A stretch of DNA of 8,219 nucleotides from Streptosporangiaceae bacterium. Lineage in GTDB: Bacteria > Actinomycetota > Actinomycetes > Streptosporangiales > Streptosporangiaceae. The notes under the pieces are model-generated. The model did no database searches, was not told the DNA's origin, and saw only the letters and a program-made list of their open reading frames with translations. This document shows, piece after piece, positions 1 through 5,649 of the stretch. The DNA lies in assembly GCA_030045215.1 (NCBI GenBank), contig JASIBJ010000309.1, positions 1 to 8,219 on the forward strand, given 5' to 3'. Position 1 is the stretch's first letter; the number at the start of each line of letters is the position of its first letter. The position numbers and the translations under genes were made by a program.

Positions 1-1
1 C

Positions 2-496
2 GCCGCCGCGGCCTTCGCCGAGCCCCCCGCAGTCGGCTTCGCCGAGCCGACGGCCGTCGTGCCGCCCACCGGCGGGCTTTCAGCTGGCTGGGGCGGACGA
101 CCAGCGGACTGGGGGCGACGACCCCCTAGATCCCCCAGCGGTTCCGACCTGCCGGAAGAGCAGACCGACGCCGGCATGAGCACCGCTGAGGCGAACGACC
201 AGGGGCTGCCGGTCCGGGTACGGCAGGCCAGCCTCGCCCCGCAATTGCGCGATAGCCGACCGAGCATGAGTCCCCCCCCGACTGCCAGCGACGACACGAC
301 CAGCTCACCGGAGTCCATGAGCAGCACCATGAGCGCGCTGCAGCGCGGATGGAGACTCGGCCGGGCCGAGGCCGATGGCACGCTGCCGAGGCGGACGGCG
401 GACGCAGGTCCGGGCTACGACGTTTTCCGCAAATCCGCCGCACCTAAGCACGCGGACGCTGGAACGGATGAAGCCGATCAAGATGTTACCGACTAG
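2..496 (+). CDS. C-terminal tail of conservon sensor histidine kinase (CvnA-type), 5' truncated by window
   Basis: The frame is open from base 2 to the TAG at 494-496 (164 residues) and its start lies outside the window. The kinase and ATPase domains are not visible. What is seen is a Pro/Ala/Gly/Ser-rich, probably disordered tail with two short conserved blocks: GLPVRVRQASLAPQLR (fragment residues 68-83) and MSALQRGWRLGR (110-121). From my knowledge of the family, blocks of this form end the large nitrate/sulfonate-sensing-like histidine kinases that head actinobacterial conservons. The following roadblock, DUF742 and GTPase genes support this strongly. The protein is expected to be a membrane sensor whose cytoplasmic tail could contact the roadblock and GTPase partners; that last point is inference. 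The tail ends 33 bases before the roadblock gene, consistent with one operon. A near-repeat of eight residues occurs at the left edge. Confidence 0.85.
   Translation, partial: AAAAFAEPPAVGFAEPTAVVPPTGGLSAGWGGRPADWGRRPPRSPSGSDLPEEQTDAGMSTAEANDQGLPVRVRQASLAPQLRDSRPSMSPPPTASDDTTSSPESMSSTMSALQRGWRLGRAEADGTLPRRTADAGPGYDVFRKSAAPKHADAGTDEADQDVTD
14..61 (+). repeat. Two-copy 24-bp in-frame tandem repeat in kinase tail
   Basis: Two adjacent 24-base units (14-37 and 38-61) both begin TTCGCCGAGCC and encode FAEPPAVG and FAEPTAVV. The second unit differs at a handful of positions. The array may continue to the left of the window. It fits the low-complexity nature of the kinase tail and may vary in copy number between strains. 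Confidence 0.6.
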
Positions 497-515
497 CACC
501 AACTCGGCATCGGCA

Positions 516-522
516 GGGGAGG
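516..522 (+). promoter_or_regulatory. Shine-Dalgarno of the roadblock gene
   Basis: GGGGAGG lies seven bases before the ATG at 530. It supports that start over the out-of-frame ATG at 525, which is immediately followed by TAA. The kinase stop codon at 494-496 is just upstream, so no separate promoter is needed. Confidence 0.7.
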
Positions 523-529
523 CCATGTA

Positions 530-940
530 ATGAGCCGGCAAGGCACACTGGATTGGTTGCTGGACGATCTAGTCGAGCGAGTGGCGCAAATCGACAAGGC
601 AGTGCTGCTGTCCAGGGATGGACTGTTGATCGGCGCTTCGGCGACACTCAGTCGCGAGGACGCCGAGCACATGTCCGCTGTCGCCGCGGGCTTCCAGAGC
701 CTGGCCAGAGGCGTCGGTCAGTACTTCGGTGGCGGCGCGCCACGCCAGACGATCGTGGAACTGGAGACGGCATTCCTGTTTGTCACGGCCGCTGGCGAAG
801 GCAGTTGCCTGGCCTTGCTGGCCTCCGCCGACGGCGACGCAGGCCATATCGCCTATGAGATGGCGGTACTGGTCAGGCGCGTGGGCGAGCACATGGCAGT
901 CAATAACCGGCCATCGATCGACACGGCCGAAGCAGTGTGA
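530..940 (+). CDS. Roadblock/LC7 domain protein of conservon (CvnB-type)
   Basis: A 136-residue protein, the usual size for conservon roadblock proteins. The N-terminus LDWLLDDLVERV, followed by IDKAVLLSRDGLLIGAS, is the characteristic opening of actinobacterial roadblock/LC7 proteins. A helix with SREDAEHMSAVAAGFQSLARG follows, then strands ending in the small-residue segment GSCLALLASADGDAGHIAYEM. Roadblock proteins are cytoplasmic dimers that bind small Ras-like GTPases, often as regulators; here the partner should be the GTPase encoded two genes downstream. The ATG at 530 has a good Shine-Dalgarno, and the stop overlaps the next gene in a GTGA junction (937-940), which implies translational coupling. 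The family call is secure; the regulatory role is inferred from Streptomyces conservons. Confidence 0.93.
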   Translation: MSRQGTLDWLLDDLVERVAQIDKAVLLSRDGLLIGASATLSREDAEHMSAVAAGFQSLARGVGQYFGGGAPRQTIVELETAFLFVTAAGEGSCLALLASADGDAGHIAYEMAVLVRRVGEHMAVNNRPSIDTAEAV

Positions 941-1314
941 GGTCGGTGCCCGATGGTCCCTGGCACGACCGTGATGCGGGTCCGGTCGTCCGGCCGTACG
1001 CGCTTACCGGCGGCCGTACGCGCCCACGGGGCGAGAGCTTCGACCTGCTCGCCGTGGTTGGGTCGGCAGTCGATGCCAGGGCGATCGACCGGATGATTCT
1101 CGAACCCGAGCAGGCTCACGTACTGCGGTTTTGCCGGAGGCCAACGTCGGTCGCGGATCTCGCATCCGAGCTCGACCTGCCACTCGGGGTTGTGAGGATC
1201 ATGCTTTCTGACATGCGTGAGCGCGGACTGATCACTATCGGCAAACCGGTCCGCACTGGACTGACCGACCCGCGAGTTCTAAAGGATGTTGTTGATGCTC
1301 TCCGCAGGCTATGA
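937..1314 (+). CDS. DUF742 protein of conservon (CvnC-type)
   Basis: A 125-residue protein starting at a GTG that overlaps the roadblock stop (GTGA, 937-940). The DUF742 signature VRPYALTGGRTRP is at residues 18-30. It is followed by a winged-helix-like region (about 56-99) with the block SVADLASELDLPLGVVRIML and the typical end GLITI. DUF742 proteins are small cytoplasmic proteins found almost only in conservons, between the roadblock and GTPase genes; their biochemical role is not well settled. The helix-turn-helix-like fold might serve protein contacts rather than DNA binding. The C-terminal stretch overlaps the start of the GTPase gene by about 20 bases. Family call is firm; mechanism is unknown. 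Confidence 0.93.
   Translation: MRSVPDGPWHDRDAGPVVRPYALTGGRTRPRGESFDLLAVVGSAVDARAIDRMILEPEQAHVLRFCRRPTSVADLASELDLPLGVVRIMLSDMRERGLITIGKPVRTGLTDPRVLKDVVDALRRL
991..1023 (+). repeat. 13-bp direct repeat inside DUF742 gene, out of frame
   Basis: CGGCCGTACGCGC occurs at 991-1003 and again at 1011-1023. The 20-base offset puts the copies in different reading frames: the first encodes part of RPYA, the second part of GGRTR. Both lie in the conserved DUF742 signature, so coincidence from the codon choice of a conserved motif is the simplest explanation. Confidence 0.6.
1281..1286 (+). promoter_or_regulatory. Shine-Dalgarno deciding the GTPase start
   Basis: AAAGGA ends at 1286. An in-frame ATG also begins at 1286 but overlaps this motif and would have no ribosome site of its own. 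The ATG at 1295, eight bases downstream of AAAGGA, is therefore the preferred start. The site lies within the 3' end of the DUF742 gene. Confidence 0.6.
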
Positions 1315-1900
1315 CCAGGACCGGCCCGACGTCTCGCCGGTCTCGATCAAGATCCTGATCGCCGGCGGATTCGGCGCGGGCAAGACCACGATGGTCGGTT
1401 CCGTGAGTGAGATCCGGCCGTTGCGAACCGAGGAGACGCTCAGCGAGCCCAGCCTGCTCGTGGACGACCTCGACGGCGTTGAGGCGAAGACCACGACCAC
1501 CGTCGCCATGGACTTCGGCCGGATCACTGTCCGCGATGACCTTGTTGTCTACTTGTTCGGCACGCCCGGTCAGCACCGCTTCTGGTTCATGTGGGATGAG
1601 CTGGCACTGGGGGCTCTCGGCGCGGTTGTGCTCGCCGACACCAGGAGGCTCGCCGACAGCTTTCCTTCCGTCGACTACTTCGAGCGCTGCGGCATACCGT
1701 TTGTCGTCGCGGTTAACTGCTTCGAAGGCGCCAAGCGGTTCCGGCCCGAGGCCGTGAGGACGGCACTCGACCTCGATCCGGGCGTGCCGGTCGTGCTCTG
1801 TGATGCGCGACACCGCCCATCCTGCCGAGACGTCCTGGTCACACTGGTCGAGTACGCGATCCAACTGCTCAGCAGCGCCGACCCCGTCGGTGCCGGCTAG
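1295..1900 (+). CDS. Small GTPase / ATP-GTP-binding protein of conservon (CvnD-type)
   Basis: A 201-residue GTPase from the ATG at 1295; the in-frame ATG at 1286 would add three residues. Walker A is GGFGAGKTT (residues 24-32). A TTTTVAMDFG switch-like segment is at 66-75, and the G3 motif GTPGQHRFWFMWDE at 89-102 ends in the conserved block of this family. ADTRRLADSFPSVDYFE follows (115-130). The guanine-binding position reads NCFE (141-144), the usual conservon substitute for NKxD, and CDAR (169-172) is the likely G5. All nucleotide-binding elements are present, so the protein should be active. Conservon GTPases associate with the kinase, roadblock and DUF742 proteins at the membrane in a complex compared with eukaryotic G-protein-coupled receptors. 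It is the last gene of this operon; the next gene is convergent. Confidence 0.95.
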   Translation: MLSAGYDQDRPDVSPVSIKILIAGGFGAGKTTMVGSVSEIRPLRTEETLSEPSLLVDDLDGVEAKTTTTVAMDFGRITVRDDLVVYLFGTPGQHRFWFMWDELALGALGAVVLADTRRLADSFPSVDYFERCGIPFVVAVNCFEGAKRFRPEAVRTALDLDPGVPVVLCDARHRPSCRDVLVTLVEYAIQLLSSADPVGAG

Positions 1901-1904
1901 CCGG
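1893..1904. other. Perfect 12-bp palindrome at the end of the GTPase gene
   Basis: CCGGCTAGCCGG is a perfect self-complementary sequence spanning the GTPase stop codon. It has no loop and no T-run, so it is a poor intrinsic terminator. The rest of the 66-base convergent gap (1901-1966) contains only a 10-base direct repeat, CAGGATCGCC, at 1951-1960 and 1968-1977, the latter overlapping the phosphatase stop. No clear bidirectional terminator is seen. Confidence 0.45.
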
Positions 1905-1966
1905 GTTCACGGCCCAGTCGACATCGCGCCGGAACACAATCGCCGCGGGCCAGGATCGCCGCCGAA

Positions 1967-3106
1967 TCAGGATCGCCAGATCACCGCGAGCGCACAGTCA
2001 TCTGCCCTTTGCCCGGCCATCTGCATGGTCTGCACCAGTTGGGCCGCGCCTGAGCCAAACCCGCTCGTGACCAGGTGATCCGCCTCGCCAAGCAGCCTGT
2101 CGATCCCGGCGTCGATGTCGCGGCCCGGCACCTCGATCAGCCCGTCCGTATACAGCATGAGCGCATCCCCCGGCCGCAGCGTGCCGCGGTCCGGCCTGAT
2201 GCGCAGGTCGGCAACGACCCCGAGGACGATTCCCCGAGCCGAAGTCAGCCGCCAGCGGCCGCTGCCCGCCTCAAACTGGGCTGCGGGCGGGTGACCGGCC
2301 GAGGCGATCGTAAAGTCCCCCGTCGCGAGGTCGAGAGACAGGTGTACGGCCGTCACGAACACCTCCGCCAGCCCGCCGCGCTGCAGGTAGGAGTTGCAAG
2401 CAGCCAGGAAGTCCGACTGGGGCACTGAGCCGAGGAGTCCCCCGAAGGCACCCGAGAGCATCAGCGCCCTGGTGCCCGCGTCGATCCCTTTGCCAGCCAC
2501 GTCGACGAGTGCCACCTCCAGCACCTTGCCGTCGCAGGCAGATACGAGAAAATCGCCCCCGAATGAGGACCCGCCGGCCGGCCTGAGTACCGAGACCGAG
2601 TGCCAGCCATCCGGCAGGTCCGGTATCTTGCTCTGCGCCCTGATCCGGTCCCGCAGGTCGATGAGCATCTGGTCCCCGCGCAGGCCCTGCACGCCAAGCT
2701 TCGCCCTCGTGCGGGCGAGCACATCGGCGAAGATCGCGGTGATGATGATGGTTGCCACGATGCCAGGGCCAGCCTCATGCTCCAGCCAGTCGTAGGCAAG
2801 CATGGCGGCGGCTACGCAGAACAGGATCCGCAGCGCTCGCGGCCAGAGCAGCAAGCCGCCGGCGAGGATTGGCAAGATGAGGACGCCGGGCGAAATCCAG
2901 TCGCCCGGCACGCGGACTGCGGCGACGCCGATGGCAACAACCACCGCGGCTAGGCCCAGCGCCAGCCGCCTGTTCCTGGTGATGAGCTGCCGCCTGACGA
3001 GGCCGCGCTGGCGACCGGCGGCCGTCTTGGCCGCGGTCCAGAACCGACGGTAGAACGTGACAACCATACTGCCGGCACTGTATCGGTCCGGAGCCGTGCA
3101 TCCCAT
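1967..3106 (-). CDS. Membrane-anchored PP2C/SpoIIE-type serine/threonine phosphatase
   Basis: A 379-residue protein. Four hydrophobic segments (about 49-66, 72-89, 92-106 and 115-131) form an N-terminal membrane domain. A short linker leads to a cytoplasmic SpoIIE-like PP2C domain (about 165-379). The metal-site motifs are all visible: GGDF (183-186), VDVAGKGIDAG (201-211), SAGHPPA (269-275), YTDGLIE (319-325) and the late DD of ADDCAL (368-373). The enzyme is therefore probably active, removing phosphate from Ser/Thr of a target such as an anti-sigma-factor antagonist; the target is not encoded here. There is no obvious sensory PAS or GAF domain. The start is uncertain: ATG 3106 gives the longest protein and ATG 3067 gives one 13 residues shorter; neither has a strong Shine-Dalgarno. 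It converges on the conservon and diverges from the acetyltransferase gene. Confidence 0.92.
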   Translation of the reverse strand: MGCTAPDRYSAGSMVVTFYRRFWTAAKTAAGRQRGLVRRQLITRNRRLALGLAAVVVAIGVAAVRVPGDWISPGVLILPILAGGLLLWPRALRILFCVAAAMLAYDWLEHEAGPGIVATIIITAIFADVLARTRAKLGVQGLRGDQMLIDLRDRIRAQSKIPDLPDGWHSVSVLRPAGGSSFGGDFLVSACDGKVLEVALVDVAGKGIDAGTRALMLSGAFGGLLGSVPQSDFLAACNSYLQRGGLAEVFVTAVHLSLDLATGDFTIASAGHPPAAQFEAGSGRWRLTSARGIVLGVVADLRIRPDRGTLRPGDALMLYTDGLIEVPGRDIDAGIDRLLGEADHLVTSGFGSGAAQLVQTMQMAGQRADDCALAVIWRS

Positions 3107-3145
3107 ATGCGGCAGCCGGCCCGCGCACTGCTGACGGGCCCGACT

Positions 3146-3160
3146 CGATCCTTCGGATCG
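3146..3160. promoter_or_regulatory. Dyad in divergent intergenic region (possible operator or hairpin)
   Basis: CGATCC, then TTC, then GGATCG: a perfect 6-bp inverted repeat with a 3-base spacer. It lies 40 bases upstream of the phosphatase start and 80 bases upstream of the acetyltransferase start. It could be a regulator's half-sites or an RNA hairpin in the phosphatase leader. No matching regulator is encoded nearby. Confidence 0.35.
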
Positions 3161-3229
3161 GCGACTACGCCGGGCTCAGGGCGCCTCACCCCGCGTAAAC
3201 GACTCGCCGCAACGGGCCCCGGCCGGTAC

Positions 3230-3235
3230 TAATAC
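3230..3235 (+). promoter_or_regulatory. Possible -10 element of leaderless acetyltransferase transcript
   Basis: TAATAC ends five bases before the ATG at 3240, in a GC-rich region where such an AT-rich hexamer stands out. There is no Shine-Dalgarno in the 30 bases before the ATG. A transcription start six to seven bases downstream of the hexamer would fall at or just inside the start codon, so a leaderless mRNA is plausible. No recognisable -35 was found. Confidence 0.35.
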
Positions 3236-3239
3236 AGTC

Positions 3240-4496
3240 ATGGCCGAGACATATCTGATCCGGACAATTAACGCAGACGAATTCGCCGATCTGACCCAGG
3301 TGGCAGCCTCAGCGTTCGGTCAGAGCTTGCCGGACGAGGGCATCGAGCACGAGCGCAAGCTGCTTGAGTTTGACCGGACTATCGCCGCGCTCGACGGCGA
3401 CCAGATGGTCGGCTCAGCCGCCGCTTACTCCGTCCGGCTCACGGTGCCGGGAGGCAGCGCAGCAGCGGCGGGCATCACATTCGTCAGTGTGCGGCCCACC
3501 TATCGCCGGCGGGGCATCCTCACCAGCCTCATGAGCTGGTTGCTGGCGGACGCGGTGCGCCGGCATGAGCCCCTGGCGATCCTGTTCGCAACCGAGGCCA
3601 GCATTTACGGGCGGTTCGGCTTCGGCATGGCGTCGATGCATCAGCGTCTGAAGTTCGGCCGCGGAGAGGGCACACTGGCGGCTGGCGCTGAGGCGCAAGG
3701 AAAGCGAACGCCGCGCCTCAGGGAAGCGGAGGCCTTGGCCGCCAGGGACGACCTGGCGAGCGTCTTTAACGCGGTCCTCCCCCGCCAGCCTGGCACGCTG
3801 GCCAGGGAGGCCAAGTGGTGGGACCACATCCTCGCCGATCCGCCCGCCTTGCGGCCCTCTGGCCTCTCGCCGCTACGCTGCGTGATCGCCGAAGATGACG
3901 CCGGGCCGCGCGGATACGCGCTCTATCGGACGCAGCTGACCTGGGACGAGGACCATTTGGCGGCGGGAACGCTGCGGGTCAGGGAACTCACGGCCATCGA
4001 TCCGCCGGCTACGGCGGCGCTCTGGACCGACTTGCTCAGCCGGGATCTGACCAGCGAGGTCATCGCGCAGATTCGGCCGATCGACGACCCGGTGCTGGCG
4101 ATGCTCGCCGATCCGGGGCGCGCCCGGCCAGCGCCAACCGACGGGCTCTGGCTGCGGCTCGTCGACCTGCCTGCGGCGCTGTGCATGCGCCGCTATTCGG
4201 TCGCCACCGACCTCGTGCTCGAGGTCAGCGACCAGTTCCTGGGTACCAACGCCGGCCGCTGGCGGCTGCGCACCGGAGGTCCGGATGCGAGCGAGCCCGC
4301 GGCCTGCGACCGAACCGGAGAGCCGGCCGATCTGCGGCTCTCGGTGCAAGCTCTTGGCGCTGGTTTCCTCGGCGCGCCGAGAGTCGGCCAGTTGGCGGCG
4401 GCCGGCCACATCGCCGAACTGACTCGGGGCTCGCTGGCCCGGCTCGGTACGGCCATGTCGTGGGACCGAGCTCCGTTCAGCCCGATGATCTTCTAA
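3240..4496 (+). CDS. Eis-family GNAT N-acetyltransferase
   Basis: A 418-residue protein, close in length to Mycobacterium Eis. The N-terminal GNAT domain carries the acetyl-CoA-binding stretch SVRPTYRRRGILTSLM (83-98). The segment ATEASIYGRFGFG (117-129) holds the tyrosine (Y123) matching the general acid of Eis. The centre is a second, degenerate GNAT-like region, and the C-terminal third is an SCP2-like domain beginning near the LRLSVQAL block. The protein ends WDRAPFSPMIF; in Eis enzymes the terminal carboxylate of the last Phe serves as catalytic base, and that ending is intact here. Members acetylate amines on aminoglycosides and other substrates, but the natural substrate cannot be told from sequence. 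The ATG at 3240 is the natural family start although it lacks a Shine-Dalgarno. It is divergent from the phosphatase. Confidence 0.93.
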   Translation: MAETYLIRTINADEFADLTQVAASAFGQSLPDEGIEHERKLLEFDRTIAALDGDQMVGSAAAYSVRLTVPGGSAAAAGITFVSVRPTYRRRGILTSLMSWLLADAVRRHEPLAILFATEASIYGRFGFGMASMHQRLKFGRGEGTLAAGAEAQGKRTPRLREAEALAARDDLASVFNAVLPRQPGTLAREAKWWDHILADPPALRPSGLSPLRCVIAEDDAGPRGYALYRTQLTWDEDHLAAGTLRVRELTAIDPPATAALWTDLLSRDLTSEVIAQIRPIDDPVLAMLADPGRARPAPTDGLWLRLVDLPAALCMRRYSVATDLVLEVSDQFLGTNAGRWRLRTGGPDASEPAACDRTGEPADLRLSVQALGAGFLGAPRVGQLAAAGHIAELTRGSLARLGTAMSWDRAPFSPMIF

Positions 4497-4502
4497 GCCG
4501 TC

Positions 4503-4521
4503 GCCGGCCGCGGCGGCCGGC
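4503..4521 (+). terminator. GC-rich hairpin after the acetyltransferase gene
   Basis: GCCGGCCG (4503-4510), loop CGG, then CGGCCGGC (4514-4521): an 8-bp perfect stem starting six bases after the TAA at 4494-4496. There is no T-run, as is common for actinobacterial terminators. Position and stability support a terminator; the very high local GC means chance cannot be excluded. Confidence 0.5.
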
Positions 4522-4576
4522 TGGCGCGGCGCGGCCGCTCGGCTCAGACTGGAAGAAACGGCCGGGAGATCCAGGC

Positions 4577-4581
4577 GAGGG
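4577..4581 (+). promoter_or_regulatory. Putative Shine-Dalgarno of the unrecognised protein at 4587
   Basis: GAGGG lies five bases before the ATG at 4587. A GTG at 4581 overlaps the motif and an ATG at 4596 is farther away, so 4587 is the best start in this frame. Confidence 0.4.
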
Positions 4582-4586
4582 TGACG

Positions 4587-5102
4587 ATGTCAGGCATGAA
4601 GATCTCGCTCGACGCCGCGATGCGGGCGCGGGACGTCTCCAAGCCAACCGCAGCCGACGAGGCGGATGCCGAGCTCACCGCGTCGCTGCCGCGGACGCGG
4701 CCGGAACAGCCGGCCGCCCCGGCCGCGAGCCGTGCCGCCAGAGCCGTGGTCCACCATCGCGGCCACAGGGTCCAGCGACCGGCCGGGCCGCCCGACCCCG
4801 AATTCGGCCCTGACGCGGCAGCCGAGGTCGTGCCGCCGCGCGATTCCGGCACCGAGCCGGCGCAGAGCCAGCCGGGCCGGGCCGGGCGGCCGCGGCGACG
4901 TGGACGGTCCAGGTTAGGCATACTGGGCGTCCACGGCAGAAAAGGCCCGGGTCAGGGAGACGATCGCGCGCCCCGGTCAGGCCCGGAGGCGCGGACGAGC
5001 GACTCTGGCTCGACGGACGCGCGCACGAATGCGTCGAGCCCGCCGCAGGAGCGCAATCAGGCGGATCCGGGCAGCGGAGGAAGCTGGCCAGTCCGCTCGT
5101 AG
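4587..5102 (+). CDS. Unrecognised low-complexity, basic protein
   Basis: A 171-residue frame that I do not recognise by function. The first 25 residues, MSGMKISLDAAMRARDVSKP then TAADE, look like a real N-terminal helix and contain an AMRARDVS block that I believe recurs in small actinobacterial proteins (memory, not a search). The rest is rich in Pro, Ala, Arg, Gly and Ser and likely disordered, with an Arg-rich patch GRPRRRGRSRLGILG near residues 99-113 that could bind nucleic acid or another acidic partner. There is no signal peptide, membrane segment or catalytic motif. Third positions are G/C rich over the first half and less clearly so later. Its last 46 bases overlap rpiB tail to tail, so the true C-terminus could be disputed. 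It might also be non-coding, given how easily long frames arise at this GC. Confidence 0.5.
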   Translation: MSGMKISLDAAMRARDVSKPTAADEADAELTASLPRTRPEQPAAPAASRAARAVVHHRGHRVQRPAGPPDPEFGPDAAAEVVPPRDSGTEPAQSQPGRAGRPRRRGRSRLGILGVHGRKGPGQGDDRAPRSGPEARTSDSGSTDARTNASSPPQERNQADPGSGGSWPVRS

Positions 5103-5533
5103 TCGGCGATCATGTCGAGCCGACGGATGTGCCGAGGTGCCTCGGAGAAGGCAGTCTGCACGAAGACCTGGGCAAAGCTCACGGCATCGGCTATCGGGTA
5201 CTCCCGCGCGCCCAGGCTCAGCACGTTCGCGTTGTTATGCAACCGCGCCAGCTGCGCGGTCTCAGTGCTCCAGGCCAGCGCCGCACGCACCCCGCGGATC
5301 TTGTTGGAAGCTATTTGTTCGCCGTTACCCGATCCGCCGATCACGATCCCGAGACTGCCGGGATCGCCAACTGCCCGGCTGGCCGCCCGCATCACGTACA
5401 CCGGGTAGTCATCATCGGGGTTGTACGTATCGGGCCCGCAGTCCACGGGCTCATGGCCCGCATCGGTCAACCACTTAACCAGGGCGGCCTTGAGCTCGAA
5501 GCCGGCGTGGTCGGATCCCAGGTATACGCGCAC
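5057..5533 (-). CDS. rpiB: Ribose-5-phosphate isomerase B
   Basis: A 158-residue protein from the GTG at 5533, close to the 162 residues of the M. tuberculosis enzyme. It interconverts ribose 5-phosphate and ribulose 5-phosphate in the non-oxidative pentose phosphate pathway, in the cytoplasm. Visible hallmarks are VYLGSDHAGFELK (residues 3-15, phosphate-binding D8/H9), the loop GGSGNGEQIASNK (66-78) and HNNANVLSLGAR (99-110). An Arg-rich C-terminal helix with RHIRRLD (134-140) follows. The loop has Glu (E72) and no Cys, as in the mycobacterial type where that Glu is the base. The frame is open upstream to GTGs at 5587 and 5635, but that extension reads like non-coding sequence and the family begins at this point. 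No Shine-Dalgarno precedes 5533, so the start is probable rather than certain. It lies 116 bases downstream of the esterase. Confidence 0.93.
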   Translation of the reverse strand: MRVYLGSDHAGFELKAALVKWLTDAGHEPVDCGPDTYNPDDDYPVYVMRAASRAVGDPGSLGIVIGGSGNGEQIASNKIRGVRAALAWSTETAQLARLHNNANVLSLGAREYPIADAVSFAQVFVQTAFSEAPRHIRRLDMIADYERTGQLPPLPGSA

Positions 5534-5649
5534 AGGGTCAGTCTGGCACGGCCCCGACTTTGCCTGCGCCGAAGGCTCCGAACTCACGAACGAAGGAACC
5601 TGACCTCCAGGAACGACCACCCGGTCGATCTCCACCTGCCCGTGGACGA
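5534..5649 (-). other. Esterase-rpiB intergenic segment with an isolated ribosome-site-like GGAGG
   Basis: Reading on the minus strand, CTGGAGGTCAGG occurs around 5600-5610. The nearest in-frame rpiB start after GGAGG is the GTG at 5587, 16 bases away, which is too far for normal initiation. The motif may be chance or mark a 5' leader. No terminator or clear promoter was seen. Confidence 0.3.

Noticed and set aside
991..1023. 13-base direct repeat as a possible att site or recombination scar
   Set aside because: It lies inside the conserved DUF742 signature and the gene is intact, so it is best explained by codon choice.
1235..1864. Long minus-strand frame (209 codons) opposite the GTPase gene
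   Set aside because: It is antisense to a clearly conserved GTPase, shows no domain of its own, and long mirror frames are expected at this GC content.
1295..3106. Conservon plus phosphatase as a novel defence system
   Set aside because: The components are known signalling families, there is no effector nuclease, toxin or nucleotide cyclase, and the phosphatase is on the opposite strand.
4181..4813. Plus-strand frame of 210 codons overlapping the acetyltransferase 3' end
   Set aside because: It is Arg/Gly/Pro-rich, typical of an out-of-frame translation, and runs through the conserved end of the Eis-like gene and the hairpin.
5534..5635. N-terminal extension of rpiB to GTG 5635 or 5587
   Set aside because: The added residues do not resemble any RpiB N-terminus, and the conserved fold begins at VRVYLGSDHAG; the GGAGG near 5604 is too far from GTG 5587.
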